Shown: positions 44,701 through 56,289, numbered from the stretch's first letter. The stretch: DNA of 64,000 bases from Akanthomyces muscarius (GCF_028009165.1 NC_079243.1:124001-188000); one strand, 5' to 3'. Notes: generated by a model from the letters alone, not told the origin. Made by a program: numbers and translations.

Positions 44701-45880
44701 GCAAGGGCAGCTGCCGCACATGCTAGCAAGTGTCTGAGTTGAGTAGCTGCGGTACACTGGGCGGCACGGCTCGCTTAGTTAACTATGGGCGGTTGCACTA
44801 ACCACACCTTTAATTGTGGCGCAGACTAAGATTTCTAAGGCAAATTAGGTTCGTAATTCGCAGTTTTAGGATATACTCGTACTACTAGTGAAGGACCTTT
44901 CTTTAGAATGAGTTGTATTAGGGCCTATGCTCACTAAGGTAGCCGTAAGCCTTTGGCAGTGATCGGAATGGTGTCTGGTCTGGTTGGTGGGGGGGGGGGG
45001 GGGGGGGGCGGGGGCAGTGTGCGAAGCGCCAATGAAAGCGAGGCGAATGTAATCAAGACCCATTCTACAGGCTTCCCAGCAGCCGCCAGTGTCAGCGCTA
45101 GCCTAGAAACCCCACTGTACCAGCCTACCCAGCGCTGCATCTTGATGGTGACGCTCCAGATTATCGGGTTCGTCCTTGTTGGGCCGTAAAGCATTAAGTA
45201 CCGAATGGTAATCGAGGCTGCGTACAAGTCGCCGTTCGGGGCCAACCAGAGCAGCCAGCGCTGCGAGAGACGGCGCAGCAGATTACTTGAGGGGCAAAAA
45301 CAGCTCTTCCGACTTTGGTACTGTACTAGATCCGTTGACCGCCACCGACCCTGCCTTTGCTGACCTCGCTTTTGGCGGACGTACTTATTACGACTGATGT
45401 CGGCCACTCGCCTGAGCCTGTCCCGGGCCTAGCTGGGCCTACCCAGGCAAAACCATTTTCATCGCGGGCCCTTCGGAAGACATTTGCACTCTTGCAGCCA
45501 CAACAATCACCTTGACTCGGCCAGCAAACGCGCCCTGGGACATTGCCATCACCTGCTTATCATAGCCCTACGCCTTGTCACGCCATCTAACCTACTTATT
45601 TTCGCCTTTGCCGCATCATGCCCGTGGGTGGACACGTTGACTTCGCCAACCTGCCTCTTCGTTTAATTTTCCCAACGCCCAGTAGCCGCCAACAGCTTCA
45701 GCCGTAGCAGCCGTCCCTCAACTGAACGGTTGCAGCCTGTTGGAACTCGTGTAGCTGCGTTTCGGTAACCTCTTAGAATTTGATGCATCGCGCACGCCTT
45801 TTATGCTACGACGCCAACAGTCGCCATCGCACTAACTACCGACACTGCCATCACATTTTACGGATGAGTTTGAACTAGTT
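41800..45880. other. Long intergenic region between FKS1 and SRE1
   Basis: About 4 kb with no supported gene. It should hold both divergent promoters. It has an AT-rich patch near 43280-43340, a G20 run at 44989-45008, and C-rich DNA before SRE1. Short frames throughout have no recognised domain; I found no tRNA. Confidence 0.45.
44989..45014 (+). repeat. Poly-G run
   Basis: Twenty consecutive G, one C, then five G. It is hard to sequence, so its length is uncertain. It creates a spurious polyproline frame on the other strand. Confidence 0.85.
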
Positions 45881-47603
45881 ATGGCTGAGGTCTCACAACC
45901 CGCGGCAACCGTGTCGCAACCACGAACGGCCTCACCGTCACGGCCTCTATCCAGGGGTCGCGAGGGATTGACTGCCACAACTTCCTCACGACCATTATCA
46001 AATGGCGAGAGCCAAAGACATCCTCCGAAGAGCAGCAGTAGAAGCCCAGGCGTGACCAGCGCCACCGAATCATTCACCACAGGAGCTGTATCCAAGAAGA
46101 AACAACAGGCTGGTTCCTCCTCTGGCCATGGCCAGGTTTGCAGGTACGCCACCTTAGTGGTCGAAGCACATAAATTCAAAACTGACCCCATCAACAGCAA
46201 CTGTGGAACGACAGAAACGCCGCTATGGAGAAGATCTCCACGAGGTGCTACGATATGTAACGCTTGTGGCCTCTACCTGAGAGCCAGAAACTCAGCGCGA
46301 CCAACGAATCTGAAGAAGCCACCAAAGGTAGTCTCTGCAGAATCCCCTCGAGAAAATCCACCTCGAGAAAATCCACCTCGAACCGGTGGCTCTGGGCGAG
46401 ATTCTACGCCTAAAGTGGCTGGTGCTACCTATGTTGCCGCGGAGAAGACGTCATCGGGGACATGCCCTGGAGGTGGACGTTGCAATGGAACAGGTGGGGC
46501 AGATGGTTGCAATGGGTGCCCTGCATATAACAACCGCGTTTCAAGACTTAGCATGCTACAAAGGCAAGATGGCTGTCAAGGAGGAGAGGAGGCAGCTAGC
46601 GTTACCCCGCCCCCTAACGACGTGACAGCGCTACCCGCGCAGAACCAACAGTCATCTGTGACTATCGCATGCCGGAATTGTGCTACTACAATTACACCGC
46701 TTTGGAGACGAGATGGAAACGACCACGTCATCTGCAATGCATGCGGTAAGTAGAAGATGGATCTATTTAGTTTGTCCATACTAACTTGAGGTCAATGCAG
46801 GTCTGTACTACAGGCTCCACAGACTCCACCGTCCAATAACGATGAAAAAGGCCACGATCAAGAGACGCAAGAGAGTCATTTCTGCAAACCAGGAGGAGGA
46901 GGCCGAAGACGGAGATGTGGAAATGGAATCGCGCAGCAACGAGACGATACCGGAACGAGGTACTATCAATGATGATGGTTCTATCAATCTTGGAATACGA
47001 CGAAAGCCCGAAGAGCCTGTACCAATAAATTTTGATCTGCCACACCATCGAGTGAAGCATCCATCACCTCTGCCAGCATCATTGTCGCCGGCGTCCGATC
47101 TGGCAGCATTTCGCCAAACGCCATCCTCTTCTCGAAACACGCAGCCTTCGCCGAACGACGAAAGCCGGTTACCACCTCTGACGTCAATGACAGCTGGCCC
47201 TGAAAGACATTCCTCTGTCTCGCCGTCTTCATTCATCTCGCCGCGTAGAAAAAGATCTTTCTCTGCGACAGATTCGGCTTCCGCCGTTGGCACCGAGGGA
47301 GGCTACGGCAATGCTAAGCGTATGTCTTCTATCAGGGATATTCTAAATCCAGCATCCAGCTCACACAAGAGAAGAGACGACGGATCAGAATACTCAATTC
47401 CACCTTGGAGATCTCTGGCTGAAGTATTCACGCCAATTAATGGACCAAATGCCTATTCTTCACGCAATGGGACCCCGACAAGTAATACTCATGAAAAGGA
47501 TAAAGAAGCAGAACGAACGCAGGTACTGGAGAGAGAGGCGGAAAGGATTCGCGAGATGCTTGCCGCTAAAGAGCGAGAGCTGTACAAACTCAGGACTGGC
47601 TGA
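45881..47603 (+). CDS. SRE1: Iron-responsive GATA factor, SREA/SRE1 type
   Basis: A nuclear repressor of siderophore synthesis and iron uptake when iron is sufficient. Exons 45881-46143, 46198-46745 and 46801-47603 give 537 residues. Finger 1 is C-SN-C-x17-C-NA-C ('GTTETPLWRRSPRGATI') and is completed only by splicing a 54-nt intron after its first Cys. Between the fingers is the iron-sensing Cys-rich segment, 'TCPGGGRCNGTGGADGCNGC', the family hallmark. Finger 2 is C-RN-C-x17-C-NA-C, with intron 2 (46746-46800, 'ACTAAC' branch site) in the following Gly codon. It then has 'LYYRLHRLHRP' and a basic 'KRRKR' stretch. The C-terminus is Ser/Pro-rich and ends in a charged coiled coil ('REAERIREMLAAKERELYKL'). 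A 15-bp direct repeat encodes 'RENPPRENPP'. The start is the first in-frame ATG; an extra 5' exon cannot be excluded. Confidence 0.93.
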
Positions 47604-47935
47604 TGGGCTGCTGATAGTTCACGAGCAGAGATGGCAGGACGGGCCGCGGAGCGATTGATGAATTTGCTGTTTTAATATTATTCTGCACAAAACTAGCTTC
47701 CTCTGCAAACACTCTGTTGCTACAATTCTCCAGCACCAAAAACTCCAGTTTTACCAGAAAATAATAGTAAGCGATAAATTCAGCAACAAAATACTCTATT
47801 GTTTGATCTGAACCTTTTTAAGCGGAGGAGGTGGAGTTTACAATAGGATTCTGACTAGGTGCATACAGTTCAAGGCGTACCTCTGGCAATGACACTATGT
47901 GGAGACAGGAAGCTACTTTTGCGCAGAATAATAAC
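47604..47935. other. SRE1 3' flank
   Basis: AT-rich DNA with several 'aataatag'-like stretches that could serve polyadenylation of SRE1; no gene seen. Confidence 0.4.
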
Positions 47936-48601
47936 CCGTCCTGTTTTGCATGCACCGAAAATGCACCTAGCCTTTTTTGCGCCGCGAACTGCATCTATTC
48001 AGATTGTACAATAGAAGAATTAACAACAGCTGACCAAAGCCTGCCCCTGCGAGCTCGAAATTTACCTGCGACGCGGCATCGCGACGTTCGTCCAGACCAT
48101 GTCGCTGCCTCCCTGGCTTCCACGTCGGCGACCCTCAGCAATGTCGATGCTTATAGAGGCATTTCTAGCTGCTTTGGCCGTTTACTACGACCACCCCCGC
48201 GCTTCCCCCTTTGAACATCGATCCGCCAACAGGCAACGATCTGTGGTCCCTTACCGCGTCGTCGTCACACAGACTCGACTTCGAGTTGCCGGTGCCGTAC
48301 CTTCTACGATGCGCAGCCACGCAGGAGAGGTCCACAACTAGACATTCAAAGCAAACAAATAGCCCTCTATGGCCTCAGCCTCTCGGTGAGCCTCGCTCAC
48401 AAGCGGCTGTCTTCACTGAGGGCCCCGTTTCTCAATTGAACAGAAATGGATCAATATCGAAACGCGAAACAACTGACAAAGGGCACATATAAGGGTTTGT
48501 GAAATAAAAAACGACAATAATCCGCAAGGCATTGAGACCTCGGCAAAGACTTTTTAAAAAAGTTCCACTCCACATTGTGACGCAGCGCTCATGTGTGCTG
48601 G
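47936..48601 (+). repeat. Duplicated relic with Ecl1-like zinc motif, copy B
   Basis: A diverged second copy of 25839-26634. Here the first frame stays open for 105 codons (47897-48214, starting just outside the shared unit) and reads 'SCFACTENAPSLFCAANC'. The next frame (48211-48492) gives 'TGNDLWSLTASSSHRLDFEL' and 'RCAATQERSTTRHSKQTNS' and ends in the shared 'DKGHI'. It has lost about 130 nt relative to copy A. The conserved residues differ mostly at scattered single bases. A product is unlikely because the two frames are not joined by a clear intron. Confidence 0.5.
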
Positions 48602-49671
48602 TACGATCAGCCTGGCTTTCAAGCGGTAAAATGGCACAAACCGAGGTTGGCCCCCAGCTGGTCGAAGTCGTCCTTGTCGGAGAAACCTCGCAAGTAGAGA
48701 CTCGTGACGTCAGACGCGGAAAAATCGGTAATATGGGCGTCGGTTACGTCGTCGGAATATGGTCACTTAAATAGTCACTGCTGGTCTACTCTTGGGGAAA
48801 AAACTCAAAGCCCAAGCGCCGCCTGAGAAAAGCTGGGCTGCGGGCCAGCCAAAGGACTCTAGAGCATAGACAGGGCTTCCATGGCCATCTACCGATTTTT
48901 AAGCTCCTACATTGACCTCGCATTGTACTGTTAATGTTGCAGTGTTTGAATGTCAAAATAATTTCTATAGAATGCAAAATTTTAAGAAGTATAGCCTCGG
49001 GGATGAGTCACCTTCAAAACCGACAGGCAAATGAAATATTTGTGCATCTTACATTGGCAACATGACACGATGGCGGAGGCTTGTACGAAGTAGCTCTCAG
49101 TAGAGGTTACACTGTGAGTACCCAATTACATGATGTGCAGATCCCATCCACCGACGGACAAACCGTCTTGTGACTTCCTGGTCGTCCAACTCTTGACCAC
49201 CCAGGGCCTGCCCCAATGGCCGGGCCAGGTAGTCTTTCTCTTTCCTACGTGAGTGTTGTTTCTGCCGATCCGCCTGGCACCCCACCTACCCAACCCAACT
49301 GCTGCCTGTGCGAAGCAGTTGCCTTTGTCTGGTTTTGTCCTTCCCGCCCTGCCAGCGCCAGTGGCGAGTTTGTGGTGACAAAACGCCGTACAGGCCAAAG
49401 AGCCATTGGCCGATGTAAAAGTAGGCTTGCATTACAGTGTGCCCCGAGCTGTAGACGCGACATGAAAGAGAGGATGACAAGTACCACCAAGTTTGCGTTG
49501 GGGGTCCATGATTCGCGGTTGGCCCCTACGTCTACTGGTTACGAGTTGCGTTAGTCAGTATGCCGACAGTCTTTAGTAGGTGCCTTGAAGCATCAAGTAA
49601 TCTACTGGCCAAGACTGTAGCCACTCGCACCTACCCTGCACCAGAGCAAGCCGAACAACGCGCGACGAAGA
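48602..49671. other. Intergenic stretch, nothing recognised
   Basis: Short frames such as 48532-48774 and 49216-49554 on the plus strand have no domain I can identify. Confidence 0.4.
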
Positions 49672-50632
49672 GGGAAGGCTTTTGGAGACCATGTGGGCAA
49701 GGCGGTAAGGTCACTACCTACCGGCATAGACTCAGAAGCTCAGATCGAGGACATGGCCAGACGGCTCCAACAGATCCTCCAGAACTCTGCCAGGGCATGC
49801 GATAGGGTAAGCCGCGGTCGCCGCGCACGAAGCTGTCCATGGGGAAACCAGGAGTGAAAAGATGCATACGACGACCTTCGGATTACACGACGCATCTACG
49901 AGAACGAAAGGGGAGAGGAAGTGCAGCGGACCAGGGTCAAGTTCTGCCGCGTCCTAAGACGCACAAGGCAGAAATTCTGGCGCAATACGATCAACTAAGT
50001 GACTACAGCAGAAGGCGTATACAAACTCACCAGATGTATGAAACCGAGCCAACGGCTCCAACCCCCGCCGATCCAGGTGGGCGACATGACTTACTCTACC
50101 GACGTGGAGAACGCCATGGCGCTGCGGAAAGAGAAACTGGAACGCCGCGACGCGTCAGACGACATCGCCGACGGATGGCAACCAGCGATCAGCCCTAGTA
50201 AGGAGATCACATTTGCAAGAACCATCTCGACCAAGGAGGTCGAGAAGGCTGTCTTACACACCGGAAACACAACGACCGGCTCAGACAGAATCACGACCAG
50301 GATGCCGCAGGCAGCCTGGCCACATATTGCCCGACCCGTCACGACACTATACAACGCTTGCCTACACCTCGGTCATCATCCCAGCGCCTCATGATCCCGA
50401 AGCTCAACAAGCGGGACCTCAGTAAGGTGTCCACATGGCGACCGATATCACTCCTTTCCTGCCTCAGCAAAGGCTTAGAACGGGTGATCGCAAGAAGAAT
50501 GGCATATGCCGCCATCAAATATGGCATCCTTCATCCAAACCAGGCTGGGTGCGCTCCCAAAGCTATCCGCCGTAGACATCGTGGTTTCCCTCATCTACGA
50601 CATCAAGAAAGCACTAGCGCTGGGTTGGCTGA
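49672..50632 (+). mobile_element. Internal LINE-A fragment without either end
   Basis: It matches LINE-A from about 16868 to 17830 (end of endonuclease region to early RT), closely at the DNA level. It has an 18-nt deletion near 50393, a one-base insertion near 50548 and several stops. Both flanks depart from LINE-A, and there is no 3' UTR or tail. A fragment lacking its 3' end cannot come from simple 5' truncation, so it arose by deletion or rearrangement of a longer copy. Confidence 0.85.
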
Positions 50633-52090
50633 CCAGTAAGTTACTCGGTAATCTCGGCCCGCCGAAACTGGCCAGAGCGACAAGACCCCGGAGAAACTGG
50701 GCTTCTGCTAAGTGTTGCCTTCCTCCCCCCTGGTTAGAGCGTTGCAGGCGGGGAAGACACCTACCTTTGGCACACTAAACTGGGGAGGCACGCCAGCCAT
50801 CACAAATTAAGGGACACTGTATGACCATCACGGACAAATATGTGTTTTGAAGGTAGGTAGAAGGAAAAGTTATGTAAATCTATCGGCTGGCCAGCTGAGA
50901 GATATATGTTGAGCGAGTAGCCATTGCTGTTGATCCAGGAGTAACTGTTAATACATCCTCTCAAGCTCGGGTTACTGATAATTACGTGGACAGTTGCCTT
51001 GGCTTTGCAAACGAACCAGCCAAATTGGAACAGTAAGCATCGCTCTGCAATAGGCCATGCTCTGAAGTAGATCAGAACTGACAGCAATGTACCAAAACTC
51101 TCTCGCTGGTTGCTCTTGCCCACTATATATAGTACTGTGCATTGGATTTGCTGCTCCGCGGAAGAATTTTACTTGAGGTTTCGGCACGAGGTCGGAGAAC
51201 TCGCCATGACTGGGATGCACAGAAACGAGCAGGCATCGCACGCTCTTCATTCCATGTGTAGGGAAGCCCAAGTAAGAGACCCGGCAATAGACGAACTACC
51301 AATGTAGAGTAGGAGACTTGGGGTAGATGACGACCCAGTTACAGCCAGCGGACGGATGACGGGGAAGGTCTAGCTAAAGGATACGATGTCTACCGAGCAG
51401 GGGCAGAGCGACAGAGCTACAGACGAAGGCGGAATGAGTGTCCCTCTTTTGTTAATCAAGGATAATATTCAGTTTATTACGCCCGGTGGAGAATCCAAAG
51501 AGGGCAACTATAAGTCTATGCTATGTATCCAGTCTGAAGCTAAGCTGTTACTCGCAACGCCCATGAATCACTGACATCAATTTCTGCCTCTCATGAAGGA
51601 TAATAGTGGGAGCCCTTTTTTGGTGTGCGGTGTGGCGGTGAGCTGGCTCCACCGAAGGAGCCAATGTTGTACCTTTTGGTCCCCTATAAGCATAGGGCCA
51701 CTAGACTTCTTGAGCAAACACAATGAAACGCGCCATTTCTGACTGTTACTTTTACACAGCTACGCATAATATCACCTCCACAGCAATTATACACGTTGAT
51801 ATCGCCTGGCGGATTTTTTTTTTTTTTTTTAAAGCCATCCTGTCCCTAAAGCAGTCCCTAGGTCAACTTTTGCTCTTCATCATTTACACGCCTTGAATTG
51901 GATCTCAGCTAAGATCCGCATGAATTAGTGGCGAAATGGCGCACAGATTGCACGGTGTTGTTCATAACTTGGAGGTGCTTGTAGGAATGTAAACAACTGC
52001 GCACTGCGCGGTTCTTGGACCCATTCCTAAACAACGGCTAGGTGCAAGACGGCCGAACAGGTAAAAGATATGGATGAAAGAGCAGAAAGC
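50633..52090. other. Intergenic stretch
   Basis: No gene supported. There is a T17 run at 51814-51830. A 62-codon frame at 51386-51574 has no recognised similarity. Confidence 0.4.
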
Positions 52091-52109
52091 TACGGTTTTC
52101 AACATGGTT

Positions 52110-52450
52110 GACGACGAATGCGAGGTGTATCGTCGCGAGCCTGTGATGATGGTTTCGGATCCATTGAAAGGGTGGTTAGAGGCAGCGCAGCGGCGACGTT
52201 TCCCAGGCTTATCCTTGATAGCCATAGACGTCCTATCAATTGCGCTAATGTCAGCTGAGACGGAGCGGCTCCTCTGCAAGGCCAGACTTTCGGTAACCGG
52301 CCAGACTTTCGGTAACCGGCCAGACTTTCGGTAACCGACCAACGAGGATCTATGAACGTTGAAACTCTCAATCTTCTGGAATGCCTGAGATCATGGGACA
52401 AGAGCGCTATAATGCTTCGATCTGAGGTTGCAGAAGAGTCGGAGTCTTGA
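52110..52450 (+). pseudogene. hAT transposase C-terminal relic 1
   Basis: The frame reads 'YRREPVMMVSDPLKGWLEAA', 'FPGLSLIAIDVLSIALMSAE' and 'TERLLCKARLSVTG', matching the hAT-family C-terminal dimerisation domain ('DPL.WW', 'FP.LS..A.D.LS...MSAE.ER.FS'). After the 19-bp tandem repeat the match resumes in another frame ('NVETLNLLECLRSWDKSA') to a TGA near 52450. The catalytic domain and terminal repeats are absent. Confidence 0.8.
52280..52336 (+). repeat. 19-bp tandem triplication inside the hAT relic
   Basis: GGCCAGACTTTCGGTAACC occurs three times head to tail without a mismatch. The unit derives from the transposase sequence 'KARLSVTG' region. Because 19 is not a multiple of three, each added copy shifts the frame. 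Confidence 0.9.
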
Positions 52451-52504
52451 ATTAAACATCTAAATAGGTATAGGCGGTGTCTTGCTAGGAGTACATAATT
52501 AGAT

Positions 52505-52640
52505 TATACGTCATCGACATTCTTTCCCTTGGAGCTATGTCTTCTGGGACAGAGCGACTCTTCTCGAAATCAAAACTTACCATAACCGGCTAGCGACGAG
52601 CTATGAATGCTGAAACCTTAAATATCGTGGAATGCCTACT
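52505..52640 (+). pseudogene. hAT transposase C-terminal relic 2
   Basis: A second, shorter piece of the same domain: 'VIDILSLGAMSSGTERLFSK' followed by 'SKLTITG', a stop, and 'AMNAETLNIVECLL'. It lies about 55 bp after relic 1 in the same orientation, so the two are a decayed duplication or two insertions. Confidence 0.7.
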
Positions 52641-52938
52641 GTTGCAGCCTGCCCACCCTCTGGTGGCAGTGACTGGCAGAGGGCCTGAACGGAGCCCTCT
52701 CATTGGCCAGAACCATGGATTGACCCACTTTTGTACGATGGCCACCACAGAGTTCTGGATGGCTACAAACGAGTATTGTAATCATAGAATAACAACACCA
52801 CGAATTAACCTGTTCTATCACCAACTATCGTATTAATACGTACCTATCTGTACCAACACCTACAATCGTCTAGTCTGACGACGACGGACCAACTTTTTGG
52901 ATTAGTAGGAACGCTGAGCAAGGCGCAGCTGAGCTATC

Positions 52939-54657
52939 TTAAATATCCGTCATGGACGTGATTCTGTCTATGACTCTCTCCCGTTCCCGCTGTTTCCCCA
53001 TGCTACTACCCAAAAATCTCGTTATGGCGTTCAAATGCAGGAGGTGGCCTCGGCGCTGATAGACAAAGACGGTGTATGCAGCGCTTGCCGAAGTAACGGC
53101 GGCAACAGAGATCAGCGAAGGCCATTTGAACTGATCTGGGCGGAAGAATACGATTGTCGACGCGTATGAGAGGATTTCGAAGAGATTTTGCCAGGCCGCT
53201 TCGATCGCTGAAAATGCTCCTCGACTGCCCGCTTCGACGTCCTTTTTCTGTTGTCAGCGTGTCACGCAGGCATATGCGAGAGGTTCAGAAACTTTTCACC
53301 TCTTGTACAAAGAGCTGGACACATAGGTCGAAACCCCGAAGCCCCAGTCGACTAAGTATTGTTCCGCCTACGAGTCCGGTAGCCGAAATAAGGGGATTGT
53401 TCTCATACACCAGAAACACAGCTATGCCGCCCACCAGCATTGTGAGCTGCCAACCACTCAGCCAGAGACCTGCCCTCACTGGCCCAATGAGTCCAATCAG
53501 CCAAGGTGCCACCCATGTGGCGAGAATTTCGAACACTACGCTGAACGTCCTAGCCACGCCAATTTGCGTCGAGGAGTAGCCGGCTGAGAGCAAGTATGTG
53601 ACCATCTGGCCAGCGAAGCTGAGGACGGTGAGGTATAGCAGGGCGCCAGCAAAGGATGGCAGGAATGAATGGTGGCGAAAGTAGGATCCGAAGTCGGCCA
53701 TCGACTTTTCGAACAGAACATATGCTTGGCACCAAAGCCGGCTAGGTCTTCCTCGTGGGTCGCTCGGCTGACCGGTTTCCGATTGCATTTGTTGCCGAAG
53801 TACCGTTCGCTTGGGCCTCTGAAGCTCGGGGACCTCATAATACACGTGCGCTATTGCGAAGTACTCGACCCCGACAGAAGCGGCATTCACAGCGAAATTA
53901 AGAATAATAGCAAGCTGGGTAGAGAAACCGTCGATGAGGGCGATGAAGAGGAGGCCCACTATCTTGCACAGCAAGTCGATGCGGCGCATCTGTGCATTGA
54001 GGGTTTTCAAAGCCTCAACATTCTCTGCAGCCACGACGATAACCTGAAGTGTGCGTAAGCCTTGAGTTCCAAACAGGGATCCGTACGTAACCCGTACCCA
54101 GTCCTTTTCCACAGACACCTGGTTCATGATAGAGCATAGCTTTTCCACGCAGGCGAGGACAGTAATGAGCACGAGCAATCCAACTTCCCAGTTCGCACTG
54201 GGCAGCTCGAGGGTGAGAGCATAGAACACACCACAAGATATAGCGACCGCGAATCTCTGTAAGACTAAGATACACACGTTAGCGGACGAGCCAAATGACC
54301 AAGGACGAAGTTCCGGAGGGTTGTCTCACCAATGGACACACGAACGACTTGCAAGCGGTTGCCACCATCAATGTAATGTCCGACAACTGACGCGAAAAAT
54401 ATTGCAGAGAGGCCACGTGTCAATGCGTACGCCGACATTGGTAATAGGGTACCCGGGAAAATGGTAGCCAGGTATAATACGGCCCCGAACTCGAAGACGC
54501 GGGAGTTCCATGTTGACAGGAAATGTGACACGTAAAGACGACGCGCAATGCGGACGGATACAAGTTGGCCCGATTCTAAGTGGCCATTCTGCAGCAGTGG
54601 CGCGGACTCGTCGCGACTGCGATGGCACTCTTGGCCAGTGGGTGTTCTCGACGACAT
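52939..54657 (-). CDS. Ferroportin-like (SLC40) iron transporter
   Basis: Exons 54657-54330, 54264-54098, 54043-53300 and 53247-52939 give 515 residues in one frame. Introns are 65, 54 and 52 nt, all GT-AG. Family blocks are 'RLYVSHFLSTWNSRVFEFG' near the start, 'GNRLQVVRVS', 'CVEKLCSIMNQVSVEKDW', 'LNAQMRRIDLLCK' with 'ALIDGFST', 'GLVGGTILSRLGLRGFDLCV' and 'GAFSAIEAAWQNLFE'. The protein is a string of hydrophobic helices with a hydrophilic central loop, as in the 12-helix SLC40 fold. Family members export ferrous iron; the fungal localisation (plasma membrane or vacuole) is not evident. The second intron (54044-54097) is in frame and stop-free. SRE1 lies about 5 kb away on the other strand. 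The C-terminal tail ('GSSMGKQRERERVIDR') is charged. Confidence 0.9.
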
Positions 54658-54957
54658 GTGAGGCGAAACGAGAGAGAATTGGCTTCACCAGTGAATATGA
54701 TCTCTGTGTCGTGTAGAACGAGGGAAAAAGTCTATAGAACTACCCGGGATATTAATACCGAATCGTGTCAGTAGGCGGGCAATATGCACATGCTAGTGCA
54801 AGGCCCAGTCACTCCACCTCCTCGACAGCCAGGTTGCGCTAAAAAGGTGATTCTGTGCTCCATCACGACTAGTTCGAATTGGTGGTATCTAAGCCTCTCA
54901 GTGGATCAGCGCCGAGCTCCCTGTTACAAACTATGGGTAGTACGCCCGTCAGTGGAC
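54658..54957. promoter_or_regulatory. Upstream region of the ferroportin-like gene
   Basis: This 300-bp stretch should hold the promoter. I looked for SRE-type ATCWGATAA sites in both orientations and found none; isolated GATA cores here lack the expected flanks. Confidence 0.35.
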
Positions 54958-55600
54958 TAACGCGTAGCAATATCGAAGATGTCTTGTGAGCCATCCTGTT
55001 CTCTCTTGCCGTCGAAGCCATACGCGATAAACCTTCTCGCTCAAGTATGCGACCGAGGCACCACCCCTGGCAGGCTCAGGTGCCGCTGGCAGCTCGGACC
55101 AGGTCCTAGCCTTGACGTTAAGCACCCAAAAGTCCGACATTTGCCCAGATTCTGGGCACCCCGAGTACATATATATCTTTTTTTGATCGTCTGAGGTAAT
55201 GCAATGGTAGCTTCGACCAGCCGGGTACGGCGCCGCAGAATTGATTGGCTTGATGAGACTCCATTCGGCACCATCAACGTCGTAGCGCCACAAGGCACTA
55301 TTTTCCTCAATAGGGCTCATATCAAGGCCACCACGGCCAGAGAAGATGCACATTTTTTATATTGACTGTTGTGCTCTGACTGCCGACGTGAGGCATCGGA
55401 GCTTCCGTTGGCGCGGGGATTATCTGTACATTCGGTTCTGCCGCACTGTCAGTAAAGGCAGACTATGTTGTATTCGCTTTTATTTACTTGGCTTATTGCC
55501 AGCATCGATAACGTACACCTTGTTACCGATAAGCTCTCTTGGTACCAGTTCTCCGCCAACGATATAGGCACTCTGCCCCACCACTGACACGGCTTGTGAA
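54958..55600 (-). pseudogene. Kelch-repeat protein relic
   Basis: From 55590 the minus strand reads 'VSVVGQSAYIVGGELVPREL' up to a TAA. From 55353 a frame reads 'CIFSGRGGLDMSP', 'ALWRYDVDGAEWSLI', 'YPAGRSYHCITSDD' and 'DFWVLNVKARTWSELPAAPE', giving three kelch blades with their Gly-Gly and Tyr/Trp spacing. A shift near 55030 is needed to reach 'YGFDGKREQDGSQDIFDIAT'. Fungal proteins of this type form a six-bladed propeller. About half of one remains, broken by a stop and a frameshift. Confidence 0.7.
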
Positions 55601-56289
55601 GATCAGTAGTAGCGTTGGCTGGAGGTGACATAACGCCAATTTGCCGATATGACAGACATCTTGTGACTACAAGGAAAATAATTGTGAGGTATGCTGGCAG
55701 CAATGCGTTCAGCAAGGCGCTCTCAGCCAGACCGTACGCTGCGAATCTGTCCGCTAACATTTGCTCCCAGATCCCTCCACTCATCGGACGCCGCATCCCG
55801 CTTACATAACAGGCCCCGAAAGAACGGCGGCCCCTACGGATACGGATACGGATTTTATTTCGCCCGGAGCGGGGTCCCTAGAGGGCCTAATAGACAACCT
55901 ATTTACATCGCAATCCAGTGTGGTAAAATTACTCCTCAAGCCCTACGAAATTTCCAGGTACACATTTCCAGCCAATGTTATCGTCTCTGACAGGCCTATT
56001 TGAAGGCCAATTCTCCAAGTGTTCAGCATCCTATCGTCAGCAGCTGAAGCCCGGTCTGCTATTTTTGGGGCTGCGCGCTATTAGTGTAGTTCCCATGATC
56101 TGTCACGCCGCACTAGACGTAGTACTAGACGTAGTATTGGTTTCGCGGCCGTTTGTCCTCCAACCTTCTCGTAGCCATTGCAAATTTGACACTCGCCTTG
56201 ACAGCTTCCATATTTGGCGTCCATTTGTCTCCATCGCTAGCCGCTTTGCCTCCCAGAAAGAAGGACAGGTTACCCATCTTTGTGCGTGA
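55601..56289. other. Spacer and LINE-B 3' UTR
   Basis: The right part should be the 3' UTR of the minus-strand LINE-B. The left limit of the element is not visible: I see no clear tail, although a short GGATAC repeat occurs near 55836-55852. Confidence 0.4.

Noticed and set aside
44934..45407. Minus-strand protein with a run of prolines
   Set aside because: The polyproline comes from the G20 run; the rest has no domain and the frame is not supported by splice or start context.
45550..45570. GATA core (TGATAAG on the minus strand) upstream of SRE1 as an autoregulatory site
   Set aside because: It matches only 7 of 9 positions of ATCWGATAA, and such cores occur often by chance.
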